The notes: generated from the letters alone by a model not told the origin. A DNA stretch of 64,000 nt from Klenkia brasiliensis (GCF_900100695.1 NZ_FNCF01000006.1:1-64000), one strand, 5' to 3'. Shown: positions 25,601 to 33,416, counted from the first letter of the stretch. Program-made: numbers and translations.

Positions 25601-27570
25601 GCGGTCGGGGTGGACAGGCCGAAGTCGTACACCCAGGCCAGCGGCGAGCCGATCCGGTCGATCTCGTAGGGCCGCTCGTCGACGACGTCCACGCCCAGGT
25701 GCTGCAGCACCGGCAGCACCTGGCTCAGCAGCAGCCGCTCGCCGACCCGGAAGACGGTCAGCCGGCGCTCGCCGGGGGCGGCGTCGCGGGGGGTCCACAG
25801 CCGCAGCGACAGCTCGCCGGCCTCGAGGGAGTCCAGCCGGTCGAGGTCGGCGACGGCGGTGGAGGCCGGGAAGTCGGCCTGGTAGGCCGGGGGGAACGCG
25901 TCGGCGACCTGGGCGAGCCGCCGCTCGGCGTCCGCCCCGTACTCGGCGGTGAGGACGTCGGTCAGGTCGTCGGTCCAGCTGCGGGCCGCGGCGGCCAGCT
26001 GGCGCTCGAGCTCGGGGACGTCGACGTCGGGCAGCGCCGCGACGCCGCGGCCGGTCTGCACGCGGACGACGAAGTGCAGCCGGGCGAGCACCGACTCGGT
26101 GGAGCGGGCGGTGTACTCGATGGAGGAGCCGCCCAGGCTGGACAGCAGGATCCGCTGCATCGCCAGCCGGACCTCGGTGGTGTACCGGTCGCGGGGCAGG
26201 TAGACCAGCGCGGAGAAGAACCGGCCGAAGGGGTCCCGGCGCAGGAACAGCCGGGTCTGCCGGCGCTCGCGCAGGTGCAGCACGGCCAGCGCGACGGGCA
26301 GCAGCTCGTCGACGTCGACCTGCAGCAGCTCGTCGCGGGGGTAGGTCTCCAGGACGTCGAGCAGCTCCTTGCCGGTGTGGCTGTCGGGCTCGACGCCCGA
26401 GCGCTCGAGCACCTGCGCCGCGGTCCGCCGGACGAGGGGGACGTCGGTGACGCTGGCGGTGTAGGCGCCGGTGGGGAACAGCCCGACGATGCGGTGCTGG
26501 CGGCCGCGGGTGCCCTGCGGGCCGGGCAGGGTGACCGCGACGACGTCCAGCCAGGCGGGGCGGTGCACGGTGGAGCGGACGTCGGCCTTGGTCACCACGA
26601 CCCGGCGGCCCACCACGTCGCGGGCGGCGGCGCCGACCGGCACGACCGGGGTGCTCATGTCGGTGTCGCTGCGCAGCACGCCCAGCCCGGTGCCGGGGAC
26701 CGCGGCGGTGGCCGGGGTGCCGTGCTCGTCGACGAGGTCGACGTCGCGGGCGCCGAGGAAGACGAAGTTGCCCTCGGTCATCCAGCGCAGCAGGGCGGCG
26801 GCCTCGTGCGGGTCGCCGAGGGCGGCGTCGGCCGGGTCGGCCGGGTCCCAGGGCTCCTCGTCGAGGAAGTGGGCCAGGTCCAGGGCGCGGTCGCGCAGCT
26901 TGCCGGCGTCCTCGTGCACGCCGCGGACGTCGGCGAGCACCGTGCGCAGGCCCCGCACCAGGTCGTCGGCGGCCTCGTCGTCGATGGTCCCGGCGAGGAC
27001 GACGGCGATCCAGGACTCCGCGATGGCGTCGGGCTGGTCGGCGGCGCCGTCCGTGCCGTCGCAGAACTGCAGCAGCCTCCCGGTGACGTCGCGGCGCACG
27101 GTGACCACGGGGTGCACGACGTGGTCCAGGACCACCTTCTGCCGCACGACCTCGGCGGTGACCGAGTCGACCAGGAACGGCATGTCGTCGGTGACCACCC
27201 GCAGCACCGAGGAGCCGCCCTGCGTGCGGTCCACGGCGACCAGCGCGGAGCCCTGCGGGCGGGTGGCGGCCAGCGCGAGGTGGTCCAGGGCCAGCCGGGC
27301 CAGCGAGCCGGGGTCGTGGCCGACGACCTCGGCGGCGGGCTCGCCGCGGAAGTAGGAGTGCACGACGGCGGGGACGTCGTCGTCGGTGAGGCCGGCCGGG
27401 AGGTCGGGCACCTCGTCGTCGGTGAGCGACTCCCCGGCCCGGTCGAGCAGCTGGGCCTTCTCGGTGCGGGCGGCCTCGAGGGCGGCCATGTCGGCCGGGC
27501 GGACGGTGTCGGGCTCCGGGGTCCTCTCCGGGGTCGCGACGGGTGGGTGGACGCTCCCGGGCCGTGCCAT
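22636..27570 (-). CDS. NAD-specific glutamate dehydrogenase, large L_180 class
   Basis: 1,644 residues, as expected for the 180-kDa class (Streptomyces clavuligerus/Mycobacterium Gdh type). Long N-terminal regulatory region with ACT-like parts, then the catalytic core with GAKGGFVLLRPP (active-site lysine region), GVGDMSGDVFGNGML and LLFNGGIGTYVK, followed by a long C-terminal helical region. Converts glutamate to 2-oxoglutarate and ammonia with NAD. TAGCGT (minus strand, 27583-27578) lies seven bases before the ATG at 27570. Monocistronic; converges on the glucosidase gene. Confidence 0.95.
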   Translation of the reverse strand: MARPGSVHPPVATPERTPEPDTVRPADMAALEAARTEKAQLLDRAGESLTDDEVPDLPAGLTDDDVPAVVHSYFRGEPAAEVVGHDPGSLARLALDHLALAATRPQGSALVAVDRTQGGSSVLRVVTDDMPFLVDSVTAEVVRQKVVLDHVVHPVVTVRRDVTGRLLQFCDGTDGAADQPDAIAESWIAVVLAGTIDDEAADDLVRGLRTVLADVRGVHEDAGKLRDRALDLAHFLDEEPWDPADPADAALGDPHEAAALLRWMTEGNFVFLGARDVDLVDEHGTPATAAVPGTGLGVLRSDTDMSTPVVPVGAAARDVVGRRVVVTKADVRSTVHRPAWLDVVAVTLPGPQGTRGRQHRIVGLFPTGAYTASVTDVPLVRRTAAQVLERSGVEPDSHTGKELLDVLETYPRDELLQVDVDELLPVALAVLHLRERRQTRLFLRRDPFGRFFSALVYLPRDRYTTEVRLAMQRILLSSLGGSSIEYTARSTESVLARLHFVVRVQTGRGVAALPDVDVPELERQLAAAARSWTDDLTDVLTAEYGADAERRLAQVADAFPPAYQADFPASTAVADLDRLDSLEAGELSLRLWTPRDAAPGERRLTVFRVGERLLLSQVLPVLQHLGVDVVDERPYEIDRIGSPLAWVYDFGLSTPTADLPALDSLPRRFTDAITAVWRGDAEDDGLGALVLVAGLTWQQVAVVRAYVQWLRQGGLPFSAGYVESVLAGHPDVVSGVVDLFTVRFDPRQHGDREAQQRELVDRLTQRIGAVDSLDADRVLTALLAAVRATQRTTAYTATAFTDGTPLAIKLDPHAVPDLPEPRPAREVWVSSPRVLGVHLRFGAVARGGLRWSDRREDLRTEILGLVKAQTVKNTVIVPTGAKGGFVLLRPPADRDAWLAEGRACYQLFIGALLSLTDDLVDGEVVPAEGVVRHDAVDTYLVVAADKGTATFSDLANSVAVERGFWLGDAFASGGSVGYDHKAMGITARGAWESVTRHFRELGIDTQSQEITVVGVGDMSGDVFGNGMLLSEHLRLVAAFDHRHVFVDPTPDAATGFAERQRLFALPRSSWADYDPGLISAGGGVWPRTAKSVPVSEPMRVALGLPEGVEHLTPAELVRAVLLAPVDLLFNGGIGTYVKATTESHLDVGDKANDAVRVNGEQLRVRVVGEGGNLGLTQRGRVEYALAGGRVNTDAIDNSAGVDTSDHEVNIKIALNAVQLSPDERAQLLASMTTEVADQVLTDNYAQNATLAAEVTSARSLLDAHTRFMRSLERSGRLDRAVEALPDGRALSERRRDGQALTSPELSVLLAYAKLEADDAVLHSTLPDDPALGRLLTDYVPAALRERFPDAVDRHPLRREIIATALVNRAVNVAGVTGLFRLGEETGAPLVAVVRAHAVARAVFDVDRLWDAARPLDNRVPAAVQVQLRTEATRLAERATRWLLRQPELSAEPAPSIATLTARFAGPVATVVAGQPEWLLGADAEAYAERAAGLRSAGVPADLAAAVAVAPLLPGALDLAVVAEVTGAPVPLAGRVWEALAARLDLVPLRELITGLPRDRRWPAMARAALRDDLTAEQAALTTEVLRGRSGDDDDPSALVTRWADRWDTGQRRAAAQLAELAAGESHELAELVVAVRTLRGLRRA

Positions 27571-27577
27571 GACCCCG

Positions 27578-27583
27578 ACGCTA
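27578..27583 (-). promoter_or_regulatory. Leaderless -10 element of the glutamate dehydrogenase gene
   Basis: On the minus strand TAGCGT ends seven bases before the ATG at 27570. Confidence 0.5.
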
Positions 27584-27624
27584 GCGGGCAGACGTCCTGG
27601 ACGTCATCCGCGGTCGCCGGTGTG

Positions 27625-28011
27625 TCAGGCCTTGACCTTCAGCGGCAGCAGCAGCTCGGCGACCCAGCTGAACACGGCGATGAGGAAGCCGCCGACGACC
27701 GCCGTCCAGAAGCCGTCGACCTGCAGCCGGTCGCTGATCGCGGCGGTGATGCCGAGCAGCGCGGCGTTCACCACGAGCAGGAACAACCCGAGCGTGAGGA
27801 CGACGAAGGGCAGCGACAGCAGCCGCACCACCGGCCCGACGATCGTGTTGACGATCGCGAACAGCAGGGCGACCCAGAGGTAGGTGCCGGCCTCCCCGAA
27901 CGTGCCCTGGGTGTTGCCGACGACGGTGATGCCGCTGACCAGCTGGGTGACCACGTAGATGATCACGGCCAGGACGACGACGCGGAGCGCGAACCTCACG
28001 ACGGTGGACAC
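27625..28011 (-). CDS. Phage-holin-family (PF04020-type) small membrane protein
   Basis: 128 residues with about four hydrophobic helices (roughly residues 8-28, 43-63, 67-90 and 104-122). The pattern LRVVVLAVIIYVVTQLVSG ... LLFAIVNTIVGPVVRLLSLPFVVLTLGLFLLVVNA (read as two separated helical blocks) is that of the chromosomal phage-holin-like family found in most actinobacteria, where it is not linked to prophages. Function unknown. TAGGGT (28023-28018) six bases before the GTG suggests a leaderless transcript. Confidence 0.85.
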   Translation of the reverse strand: MSTVVRFALRVVVLAVIIYVVTQLVSGITVVGNTQGTFGEAGTYLWVALLFAIVNTIVGPVVRLLSLPFVVLTLGLFLLVVNAALLGITAAISDRLQVDGFWTAVVGGFLIAVFSWVAELLLPLKVKA

Positions 28012-28017
28012 GGCTGC

Positions 28018-28023
28018 ACCCTA
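28018..28023 (-). promoter_or_regulatory. Leaderless -10 element of the holin-like gene
   Basis: TAGGGT on the minus strand ends six bases before the GTG at 28011. Confidence 0.45.
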
Positions 28024-28122
28024 GGTCCGCCCACCCGCATCGGCCCTTCTACACCTGTCTAGCGGCTGCCGTAGACACCCCGATGGTGCCCGATGCGCGC
28101 GGGCCACGGGCTCGGCACGCTT

Positions 28123-28152
28123 CCTGGGCCTTCCCGCCCGGGAATGCCCAGG
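28123..28152. terminator. Terminator-like hairpin downstream of the frameshifted membrane gene
   Basis: CCTGGGCCTTCCCG (28123-28136) and CGGGAATGCCCAGG (28139-28152) pair at 13 of 14 positions around CC. It sits 28 bases past the minus-strand stop at 28181. Confidence 0.6.
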
Positions 28153-28180
28153 GCGCACGCCAGGCCGACGGCTGGCCGGG

Positions 28181-28563
28181 TCAGACGGACAGGACGGCGA
28201 GCACCAGCGCGGTCGCGACCGGGCTGAGCACCAGCAGGTCCAACCACCGCTCCGGGGCCGGCGACTGCCGGTCCGCCCAAGTCGCCACCCGGCGGGGGAG
28301 GAGCAGCCCCAGCCGGGTTCCCGGCAGCACGAGCACCACGACGAGCGCGACGACGACGGGTGCGCCCGGCGGGACACCCACCGCGAGGCCGACGAGCACC
28401 GGGGTGAGCAGGGCGGCGACCCTGCCTCGACGAACCCGAGCACCGCCGCGACCGTGGCGACCCCGGGTCGACGGGGGAACGGGTCCGGCCGGAGCACCGG
28501 TTCCATCGCGCCGGGCCAGCCCGTGGGGGCGGGCCGGGCCCGGGCGGAGTCCGGGTGGGTCAC
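28181..28563 (-). pseudogene. Small membrane protein gene with a one-base frameshift
   Basis: A GTG at 28563 with GAGGAG six bases upstream starts a frame (VTHPDSARARPAPTG) that runs to FVEAG, then loses sense. From about 28422 onward the minus-strand frame one base away continues as VAALLTPVLVGLAVGV and LVVVLVLPGTRLGLLL, with further hydrophobic helix APERWLDLLVLSPVATALVLAVLSV split over the end, and stops at 28181. Restoring one C in the CCC at 28420-28422 (plus strand) joins both into a 127-residue protein with about three membrane helices. Either a real decayed gene or a sequencing error in a homopolymer. Confidence 0.65.
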
Positions 28564-28647
28564 GCGGCGCTCCTCGGTCGGTCCGCACCACCCTCCCCGA
28601 GCCCCGGGACCCGGAGAAGGCGCCCTCACCCGGCCGGGGGACGGCCG

Positions 28648-28661
28648 GTTCCACGTGGAAC
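28648..28661. other. parS-like site GTTCCACGTGGAAC (copy 2)
   Basis: Exact intergenic 14-bp palindrome, extended to 16 bp by outer G and C. It lies between the frameshifted membrane gene and the lipase-like gene. Confidence 0.65.
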
Positions 28662-28679
28662 CGCTGATCAGTGCCAGAC

Positions 28680-28685
28680 TAGCCT
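28680..28685 (+). promoter_or_regulatory. Leaderless -10 element of the hydrolase gene
   Basis: TAGCCT ends seven bases before the GTG at 28693. Confidence 0.45.
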
Positions 28686-28692
28686 CCCGGCT

Positions 28693-29517
28693 GTGACGAC
28701 GCACACCGACGGCCACCTCTCGACCGGGCAGCACCGGCAGACCTGGACGCCGGACGGCGACGTCGTCGGGGTCGTCGTCCTGGTGCACGGGCTGCACGAG
28801 CACGCCGGCCGGTACGCGCACGTCGCGGAGCGGCTGGCCCGGTCCGGGTACGCCACCTGGGCGCCCGACCACCCCGGCCACGGCCGGTCCCCGGGCAGCC
28901 GTGGCAACATCGGTTCCCTGGCCACCACCGTCGCCGGTGTCGACGAGACCGCGCAGCAGGCCGCGGCGGCCCACCCCGGCGTCCCGCTGTTCGTCTACGG
29001 GCACAGCATGGGCGGCCTGGTCGCCGCGCAGTACCTGACCGGGACGCCGTCGGTGCCGGTGCGGGGCGCCGTGCTGTCGGCCGCCGCCCTCGACCTGGCC
29101 TCGGCCAACCCGGTGCAGCAGAAGGTCGCCCCGCTGCTGGGCCGGCTGCTGCCCGACCTGGGCGTGCTGACCCTCGACGCCGACGCGGTCAGCCGCGACC
29201 CCGCCGTGGTGGCCGCCTACCGCGCCGACCCGCTGAACCGGATGGGCAAGGTCCGCGCCCGCACCGGCGCGGAGATGATCACCGCGGTGGCCGCGATGCC
29301 CGCCCGGCTGCGCCGGCTCACCCTGCCGCTGCTGGTCGTCCACGGCGGCGCCGACCGACTGGTGCCCCCGGCGGCCAGCGAACTGGTCGCCACCGGCACC
29401 GCGTCGTCCGACGTCACCCACACCGTCTACCCGGGGCTGTTCCACGAGCCGCACAACGAGCCCGAGCGCGAGCAGGTCCTCGACGACGTCGTGGGCTGGC
29501 TGGACGCCCACCGCTGA
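28693..29517 (+). CDS. Alpha/beta hydrolase, monoacylglycerol lipase-like
   Basis: 274 residues. Ser105 in VYGHSMGGL, Asp221 in GGADRLVPP and His251 in LFHEPHNE form the triad; the oxyanion strand is LVHGLHEHAGRY and the cap region begins near residue 135. This is the Hydrolase_4 (serine aminopeptidase S33) group including bacterial monoacylglycerol lipases (mycobacterial Rv0183 type). It releases fatty acids from monoacylglycerols; no signal peptide. Converges on a GNAT gene, six bases apart. Confidence 0.9.
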   Translation: MTTHTDGHLSTGQHRQTWTPDGDVVGVVVLVHGLHEHAGRYAHVAERLARSGYATWAPDHPGHGRSPGSRGNIGSLATTVAGVDETAQQAAAAHPGVPLFVYGHSMGGLVAAQYLTGTPSVPVRGAVLSAAALDLASANPVQQKVAPLLGRLLPDLGVLTLDADAVSRDPAVVAAYRADPLNRMGKVRARTGAEMITAVAAMPARLRRLTLPLLVVHGGADRLVPPAASELVATGTASSDVTHTVYPGLFHEPHNEPEREQVLDDVVGWLDAHR

Positions 29518-29523
29518 GACCGG

Positions 29524-29991
29524 TCAGGCCCCGCGGACCCGCCACACCACGTCGCCCACCGCGCTGGTCTCGACGTGGTCCACGACGAAGCCCTCGCGCT
29601 CGTAGAACGCGGCGGCCCGCTCGTTGGCCGCGAAGTGCTCCAGCAGCACCCGGCCGCCGTCCAGCCCGCGGGTGACCTCGGCCAGCAACCGCGGCCCGAG
29701 CCCGGCACCCCGCTGGTCCGGGTGGACGTAGAGCTTCCACACCACGTCGTCCGCACCCCACCGCCCGCGCTGCGCCATCCCGACCAGCGCGCCGTCGTCC
29801 TCGGCGAGCACGACCTGGCCGGCGGCCACCGCCTCGGCGAGCTGCTCGGGGCGCCACCAGTCGCGGACCTGCGCCCGCGCGGCCGCCTCGCCGATCAGCG
29901 GGGCGTAGTGGGCGGGGACGACCTGCTCCCCGAACCGCACCAGCGCGGGGACGTCGTCCGGCCCGGCCGACCGCAGCAGCACCCCGTCCAT
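29524..29991 (-). CDS. GNAT-family N-acetyltransferase
   Basis: 155 residues from the ATG at 29991. Acetyl-CoA loop is KLYVHPDQRGAGLGPRLLAE; late NERAAAFYEREGF is typical of small-substrate or protein N-terminal acetylases. Substrate unknown. A GTG at 30012 overlaps the stop of the upstream AEC gene (GTGA) and would add seven residues; the ATG has a GGCAGG eight bases upstream and gives the normal family start. Downstream gene of a likely two-gene unit with the carrier. Confidence 0.85.
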   Translation of the reverse strand: MDGVLLRSAGPDDVPALVRFGEQVVPAHYAPLIGEAAARAQVRDWWRPEQLAEAVAAGQVVLAEDDGALVGMAQRGRWGADDVVWKLYVHPDQRGAGLGPRLLAEVTRGLDGGRVLLEHFAANERAAAFYEREGFVVDHVETSAVGDVVWRVRGA

Positions 29992-30008
29992 GCCGGCATC
30001 CTGCCCGG

Positions 30009-30920
30009 TCACGGCCCGAGCAGGGCGGCGACCACCAGCAGGACGGGGATCGACCCGGCGGTGGTCACGGTGACCGTCTGCTGCGCCAGCCGCTCGCCGG
30101 TGCCGTAGGCGACCGCGTAGGTGTAGACGTTCTGCGCCGTCGGCAGCGCCGAGAGGACGACGACGACGAACAGCTCGGCGCCGCCGATGCCCACCGCCGC
30201 GGCCAGCGCCCAGGCCAGGCCCGGCATCACGAGCAGCTTCAGCGCGCTGAGCACGAGCACGGCGCGGCGCTCGGGCCCGCGGCCGGGCACCGGGGCACCG
30301 CGCAGCGAGATGCCGTAGGCCAGCAGCACCGCCGGGACGGCGAGGGAGGCCAGCAGCTGCAGCGGGTCGAGCACCAGGTCGGGCACCCGCCACCCCGCCG
30401 CGCTCACCACCAGGCCGGCCACCGAGGCGAGCAGCACGGGGTTGCGGAACGGCGCGGTGAGCCGCACCCAGCGGGGGGTGCCGTCCGCGGATCCGGACAG
30501 GTCCAGCGCCACCACCGCGGCCGGCACCAGCACGACCAGCTGGAACAGCAGCAGCGGCGCGACCAGGGTGGCGTCGCCGAGCACGTGGACGGCGATCGGG
30601 ATGCCGAGGTTGGCCGAGTTGACCATGCCGGCGGAGATGGCGGCGATCGTCGTCCGGCCGGTGCCCCAGCGGCGCACCACCCCGGCGACCACGACCACAC
30701 CGGCGACGGCGAGCGCCGCGGCGGAGGTGACCCAGAGCGTGCCGGAGAAGACCTGGCCGAGGTCGGCGGCGGCGAGGGTGACGAACAGCAGCGCCGGGGT
30801 GGCGACCCGGAAGGAGGTCTGCGCCAGGACCAGCTGGGCGCCCGGGGGCAGGACGTCGCGGCGGGCGGCCAGGTAGCCGACGGCGATCACCACGCCGATG
30901 ACCACGAACCCGGTCAGCAC
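30009..30920 (-). CDS. Auxin efflux carrier (AEC) family permease
   Basis: 303 residues with about ten hydrophobic helices from the first residues (VLTGFVVIGVVIAVGYLA). The centre carries GMVNSANLGIPIAVHVLG, the conserved asparagine-rich discontinuous helix of the family, and the C-terminal half LPTAQNVYTYAVAYG is the second inverted repeat signature. Bacterial AEC carriers export or import organic anions such as malonate or malate. The GTG at 30920 is preferred because a frame continuing to 31046 would translate the palindrome array upstream. The array (30975-31042) is likely its control region. Confidence 0.88.
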   Translation of the reverse strand: MLTGFVVIGVVIAVGYLAARRDVLPPGAQLVLAQTSFRVATPALLFVTLAAADLGQVFSGTLWVTSAAALAVAGVVVVAGVVRRWGTGRTTIAAISAGMVNSANLGIPIAVHVLGDATLVAPLLLFQLVVLVPAAVVALDLSGSADGTPRWVRLTAPFRNPVLLASVAGLVVSAAGWRVPDLVLDPLQLLASLAVPAVLLAYGISLRGAPVPGRGPERRAVLVLSALKLLVMPGLAWALAAAVGIGGAELFVVVVLSALPTAQNVYTYAVAYGTGERLAQQTVTVTTAGSIPVLLVVAALLGP

Positions 30921-30974
30921 CCCCGCCACCGCTGCAGTCTGCGTGCCGCCCCCGGACCCCGCGCCACCGCCGTC

Positions 30975-31042
30975 GCGTTTCCCCGGGGACACCACCGCGT
31001 TTCCGCGGAAACGCTTCGCGAGGCCGCCGCGTCTCCGCGGGA
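30975..31042. promoter_or_regulatory. Cluster of three related palindromes upstream of the AEC carrier
   Basis: Three variants of GCGTTTCCGCGGAAAC: TCCCCGGGGA (centre 30984.5), the perfect CGTTTCCGCGGAAACG (30998-31013, centre 31005.5) and GTCTCCGCGGGAAC (centre 31037.5). Centre spacings are 21 and 32 bp, close to two and three helical turns. This is a typical arrangement of a multi-site operator. The gap otherwise holds no gene. Confidence 0.55.
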
Positions 31043-31110
31043 ACACCTCCCGGGCGCCGAGCGCGCACCGAGCGCCCCGGGGACTCCGCCGCGGGGCCGT
31101 GGCTGCACGG

Positions 31111-31680
31111 TCAGGGCGCGGGGACGACGATCCGCGCCTCGGTGTTGCCGCCGCACTCCGCGGTGCCGTCGACCCGCACGTACTCCGGCCGCACGGTCAC
31201 CTCGGCGACCACGGCCCCGTTCTGCCGCACCCGGGCCGTCACCTCCTCGGGCCGCTCCGCGAACAGGCCCAGCTGCGCGCGGCCGTCGTCGCCCAGCTCG
31301 AGCACCGGGTCGCCCGGCGCGGGGGTGGGGGTCGTGGGCGGTGGCACGGCCGGGGTGCCCGGCGTGCCCGGGAGCGGGGCACGGGTGGGGGCGTCGAGCA
31401 GCTCGACCGGCGGCGGGCAGGCCGGGTCGCAGTCCAGCTCGACCGTGCGGCCGGACCCGGCCGGCCACTCCTGGGCGAGGTCGACCACCAGCACGCTGCC
31501 GTAGCCGATCGCGGGGCAGACGGTGTCACCGACGCCGCACCCCGCCGTGCCGAGCACACCGGCGGCCAGCAGGGCGGCGCGGACCCGACGGGCGCGGGCC
31601 CGACGGGACGCCGGAGCAGGCCGGTCGCGGACCTCCGCCACCAGCTGCCTGGCCGTCACGACCGACGCCGGCTCGGTCAC
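31111..31680 (-). CDS. Putative secreted lipoprotein, 189 aa, in the SigE-family sigma operon
   Basis: Starts at GTG 31680, overlapping the upstream stop (GTGA). A basic region (SRRARARRVRAAL) leads into hydrophobic LLAAGVLGTAGC, a loose lipobox with Cys near residue 48, so the protein is probably a lipoprotein with an unusually long cytoplasmic N-region. A proline/threonine linker (PGTPAVPPPTTPTPAPG) separates an N-terminal part with CDPACPPP from a C-terminal beta-like part with VRVDGTAECGGNTE. No homology recognised. It is the last gene of the operon sigma factor / membrane protein / lipoprotein. Confidence 0.7.
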   Translation of the reverse strand: MTEPASVVTARQLVAEVRDRPAPASRRARARRVRAALLAAGVLGTAGCGVGDTVCPAIGYGSVLVVDLAQEWPAGSGRTVELDCDPACPPPVELLDAPTRAPLPGTPGTPAVPPPTTPTPAPGDPVLELGDDGRAQLGLFAERPEEVTARVRQNGAVVAEVTVRPEYVRVDGTAECGGNTEARIVVPAP

Positions 31681-32702
31681 CGGTACCCCGTCGACGTCTC
31701 GCACCGGTCGAGGTCGGCCCAGAACGCGTCCACGCCCTCCCCCGTCAGCAACCCGTCGAAGCCGAGGGACCCGTCGACCGACACGCTCACCCCCCAGCCG
31801 GCAGCGACCATGCACCGCTGGATCAGCGGGCCGTAGGACGGGTCGCTGGGCAACTGCGAGGACTCCACCCGGGTCCAGGCGGACGGCCCGAAGGGACGGG
31901 AGGAGTCGAAGCTGTCGACCCACCGCGCCGGGACCTCGCCCGCAGCACTCGTGGCGGTGATGCCCGGGGCGGCCGCCGCTCCGGCCGGCGGCAGCTCGAC
32001 CTCCGCCTGCACGACCCCACCGGCCGACGGCAGGTCCTCGAAGCCGGACGTGTCAGCGGTGAACAGGCTGGTCACCGCCGGGCTGTAGCGGACCTGGTCC
32101 TCCGGCCGGGCGACCACCACCAGGTAGCCGACGCCTCCCGCGACGTCGAGCAGGCCGAGCGGGGCGGCGGCGGTGGTCCGGGTGGGCACCCCGGCCAGCT
32201 GCAGCGTCAGCCCGTCGGCAGGGTCGGTGTCCACGAACCATGCGTAGGCGAGCTGACCGCTGGTGCGGCCGATGACCAGCGCCCAGACCTGGCCACCTCG
32301 GACCTCGCCGACGAAGGCCACGTGCCGGTTGTCCGGGGCGGGGTCGAGGATCTGGCCCGCGCTGATGCCCGCGATGCCGGTCTCCCAGCTCGCCGAAGCA
32401 GCGACGGCCACGGCGTCGGCGTCGTCGGCCAGGGAGCCCCGGGTGGGGGCGTCGAACAGGCTGGACACCTCCGCCGACCCGCCGGCGGCGACCGCGCTGG
32501 CCTCGGTGGGCCCGGACCGGTCGACCAGCGCGGGCACGGCGGCCACCACCACGGCGATCGCCGCGGCCACCCCGGCCCAGCGCAGCCGCCGGCGGTCCTG
32601 GGCGCGGTGCAGGTCGACGACCAGGTCGGCGGTCTCCTCGCCGCGGCCGCGGGGGGCGTCGGCGGCCAGGTCGTGCAGCAGGGTGCGGACGTCGGTGCTC
32701 AC
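31677..32702 (-). CDS. Single-pass membrane protein, candidate anti-sigma factor
   Basis: 341 residues from GTG 32702, overlapping the sigma gene stop (GTGA). About 45 cytoplasmic residues (STDVRTLLHDLAADAPRG, then VDLHRAQDRRRLRW) precede one membrane helix (about 38-57, AGVAAAIAVVVAAVPALV); the remaining 280 residues would lie outside and are beta-rich. Position immediately after an ECF sigma gene and topology suggest an anti-sigma factor or sensor, although no zinc-binding HxxxCxxC motif is seen in the cytoplasmic part. Confidence 0.72.
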   Translation of the reverse strand: MSTDVRTLLHDLAADAPRGRGEETADLVVDLHRAQDRRRLRWAGVAAAIAVVVAAVPALVDRSGPTEASAVAAGGSAEVSSLFDAPTRGSLADDADAVAVAASASWETGIAGISAGQILDPAPDNRHVAFVGEVRGGQVWALVIGRTSGQLAYAWFVDTDPADGLTLQLAGVPTRTTAAAPLGLLDVAGGVGYLVVVARPEDQVRYSPAVTSLFTADTSGFEDLPSAGGVVQAEVELPPAGAAAAPGITATSAAGEVPARWVDSFDSSRPFGPSAWTRVESSQLPSDPSYGPLIQRCMVAAGWGVSVSVDGSLGFDGLLTGEGVDAFWADLDRCETSTGYR

Positions 32703-33223
32703 GAGGTCCTCCGGGCGTAGATCGAGGTGTCGGGGTCGGCGGCGGACGTCGCGTCCAGGTGCCGCCGCAGGGTGGCCAGCCCGCGGGCCGCGTGGGTGCT
32801 GACCGTGCTGGTCGAGCAGCCGAGCACCCGGGCGGTCTCGGCCTCGGTCAGGTCCTCGAACCACCGCAGGACGACGACCGCGCGGGCCTTGGGCGACAGC
32901 TCCCGCAGCGCGGCGCGGACGAGGTCGGTGGTGGCCAGCCGCTCCTGCAGGTCGTCGCCGGGCCGGTCGGGGACGGTCTCGATGACCTGCTCGGACGTCG
33001 ACATCCGGCGCCGCCAGCTGACGTGCGAGGTGACGAGGATCCGCCGCACGTAGGCCAGCCGGGAGTCCGCGCGCTGCACCTTCGCCCAGTGCCGGTGCGC
33101 CTTGACCAGCGTGGTCTGCACCAGGTCCTCGGCGTGGCCGTGGTCGCCGGTGAGCAGGTACGCCGTCCGCAGCAACGGCCCCTCCACCTCGACGACGAAG
33201 TCCGTGAACCCGTCGTCGCTCAC
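32699..33223 (-). CDS. ECF sigma factor, SigE family
   Basis: 174 residues from GTG 33223 (GGGGGG six bases upstream; a GTG/ATG-like extension to 33280 adds 19 residues). Region 2 is LLRTAYLLTGDHGHAEDLVQTTLVKAHRHW with the aromatic -10 contact RRILVTSHVSWRRR; region 4 is ALRELSPKARAVVVLRWFEDLTEAETARVLGC followed by STVSTHAARGL. These signatures match the SigE family of actinobacterial ECF factors. It is first in an operon with a membrane anti-sigma candidate and a lipoprotein, which suggests a cell-envelope response. It is divergent from a VTT-domain gene. Confidence 0.9.
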   Translation of the reverse strand: MSDDGFTDFVVEVEGPLLRTAYLLTGDHGHAEDLVQTTLVKAHRHWAKVQRADSRLAYVRRILVTSHVSWRRRMSTSEQVIETVPDRPGDDLQERLATTDLVRAALRELSPKARAVVVLRWFEDLTEAETARVLGCSTSTVSTHAARGLATLRRHLDATSAADPDTSIYARRTS

Positions 33224-33326
33224 CCGCTGCCCCCCGCCGTGGTCGTCACACCCGGAAGACGCCGCGACCGGTCCGGACACCCGACACCAGCGAGGTCACG
33301 ATCCGGTCACGGAGGCACCGGGCCCG

Positions 33327-33388
33327 CCGTCGATCGACGCTCGCCGACCATTCCGCAGCCGGAGTGGCCGATCACCGTCGATCGACGG
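33327..33388. repeat. 62-bp imperfect palindrome between the sigma operon and the VTT gene
   Basis: Arms of 29 bases (33327-33355 and 33360-33388) pair at 23 positions around CAGC. The outer 13 bases, CCGTCGATCGACG, match exactly and contain the palindrome CGTCGATCGACG. It occupies most of the divergent promoter gap. Confidence 0.6.
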
Positions 33389-33416
33389 TCCGGCGGCACC
33401 CGGGAGACTGGGCGGC

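Noticed and set aside
27625-28011. Prophage holin.
   Set aside because: The family is chromosomal in many actinobacteria, and no other phage gene is nearby.
23509-28062. A plus-strand open frame of about 1,500 codons opposite the glutamate dehydrogenase.
   Set aside because: Antisense to a well-recognised enzyme, with a repetitive His/Gly/Val-rich translation.
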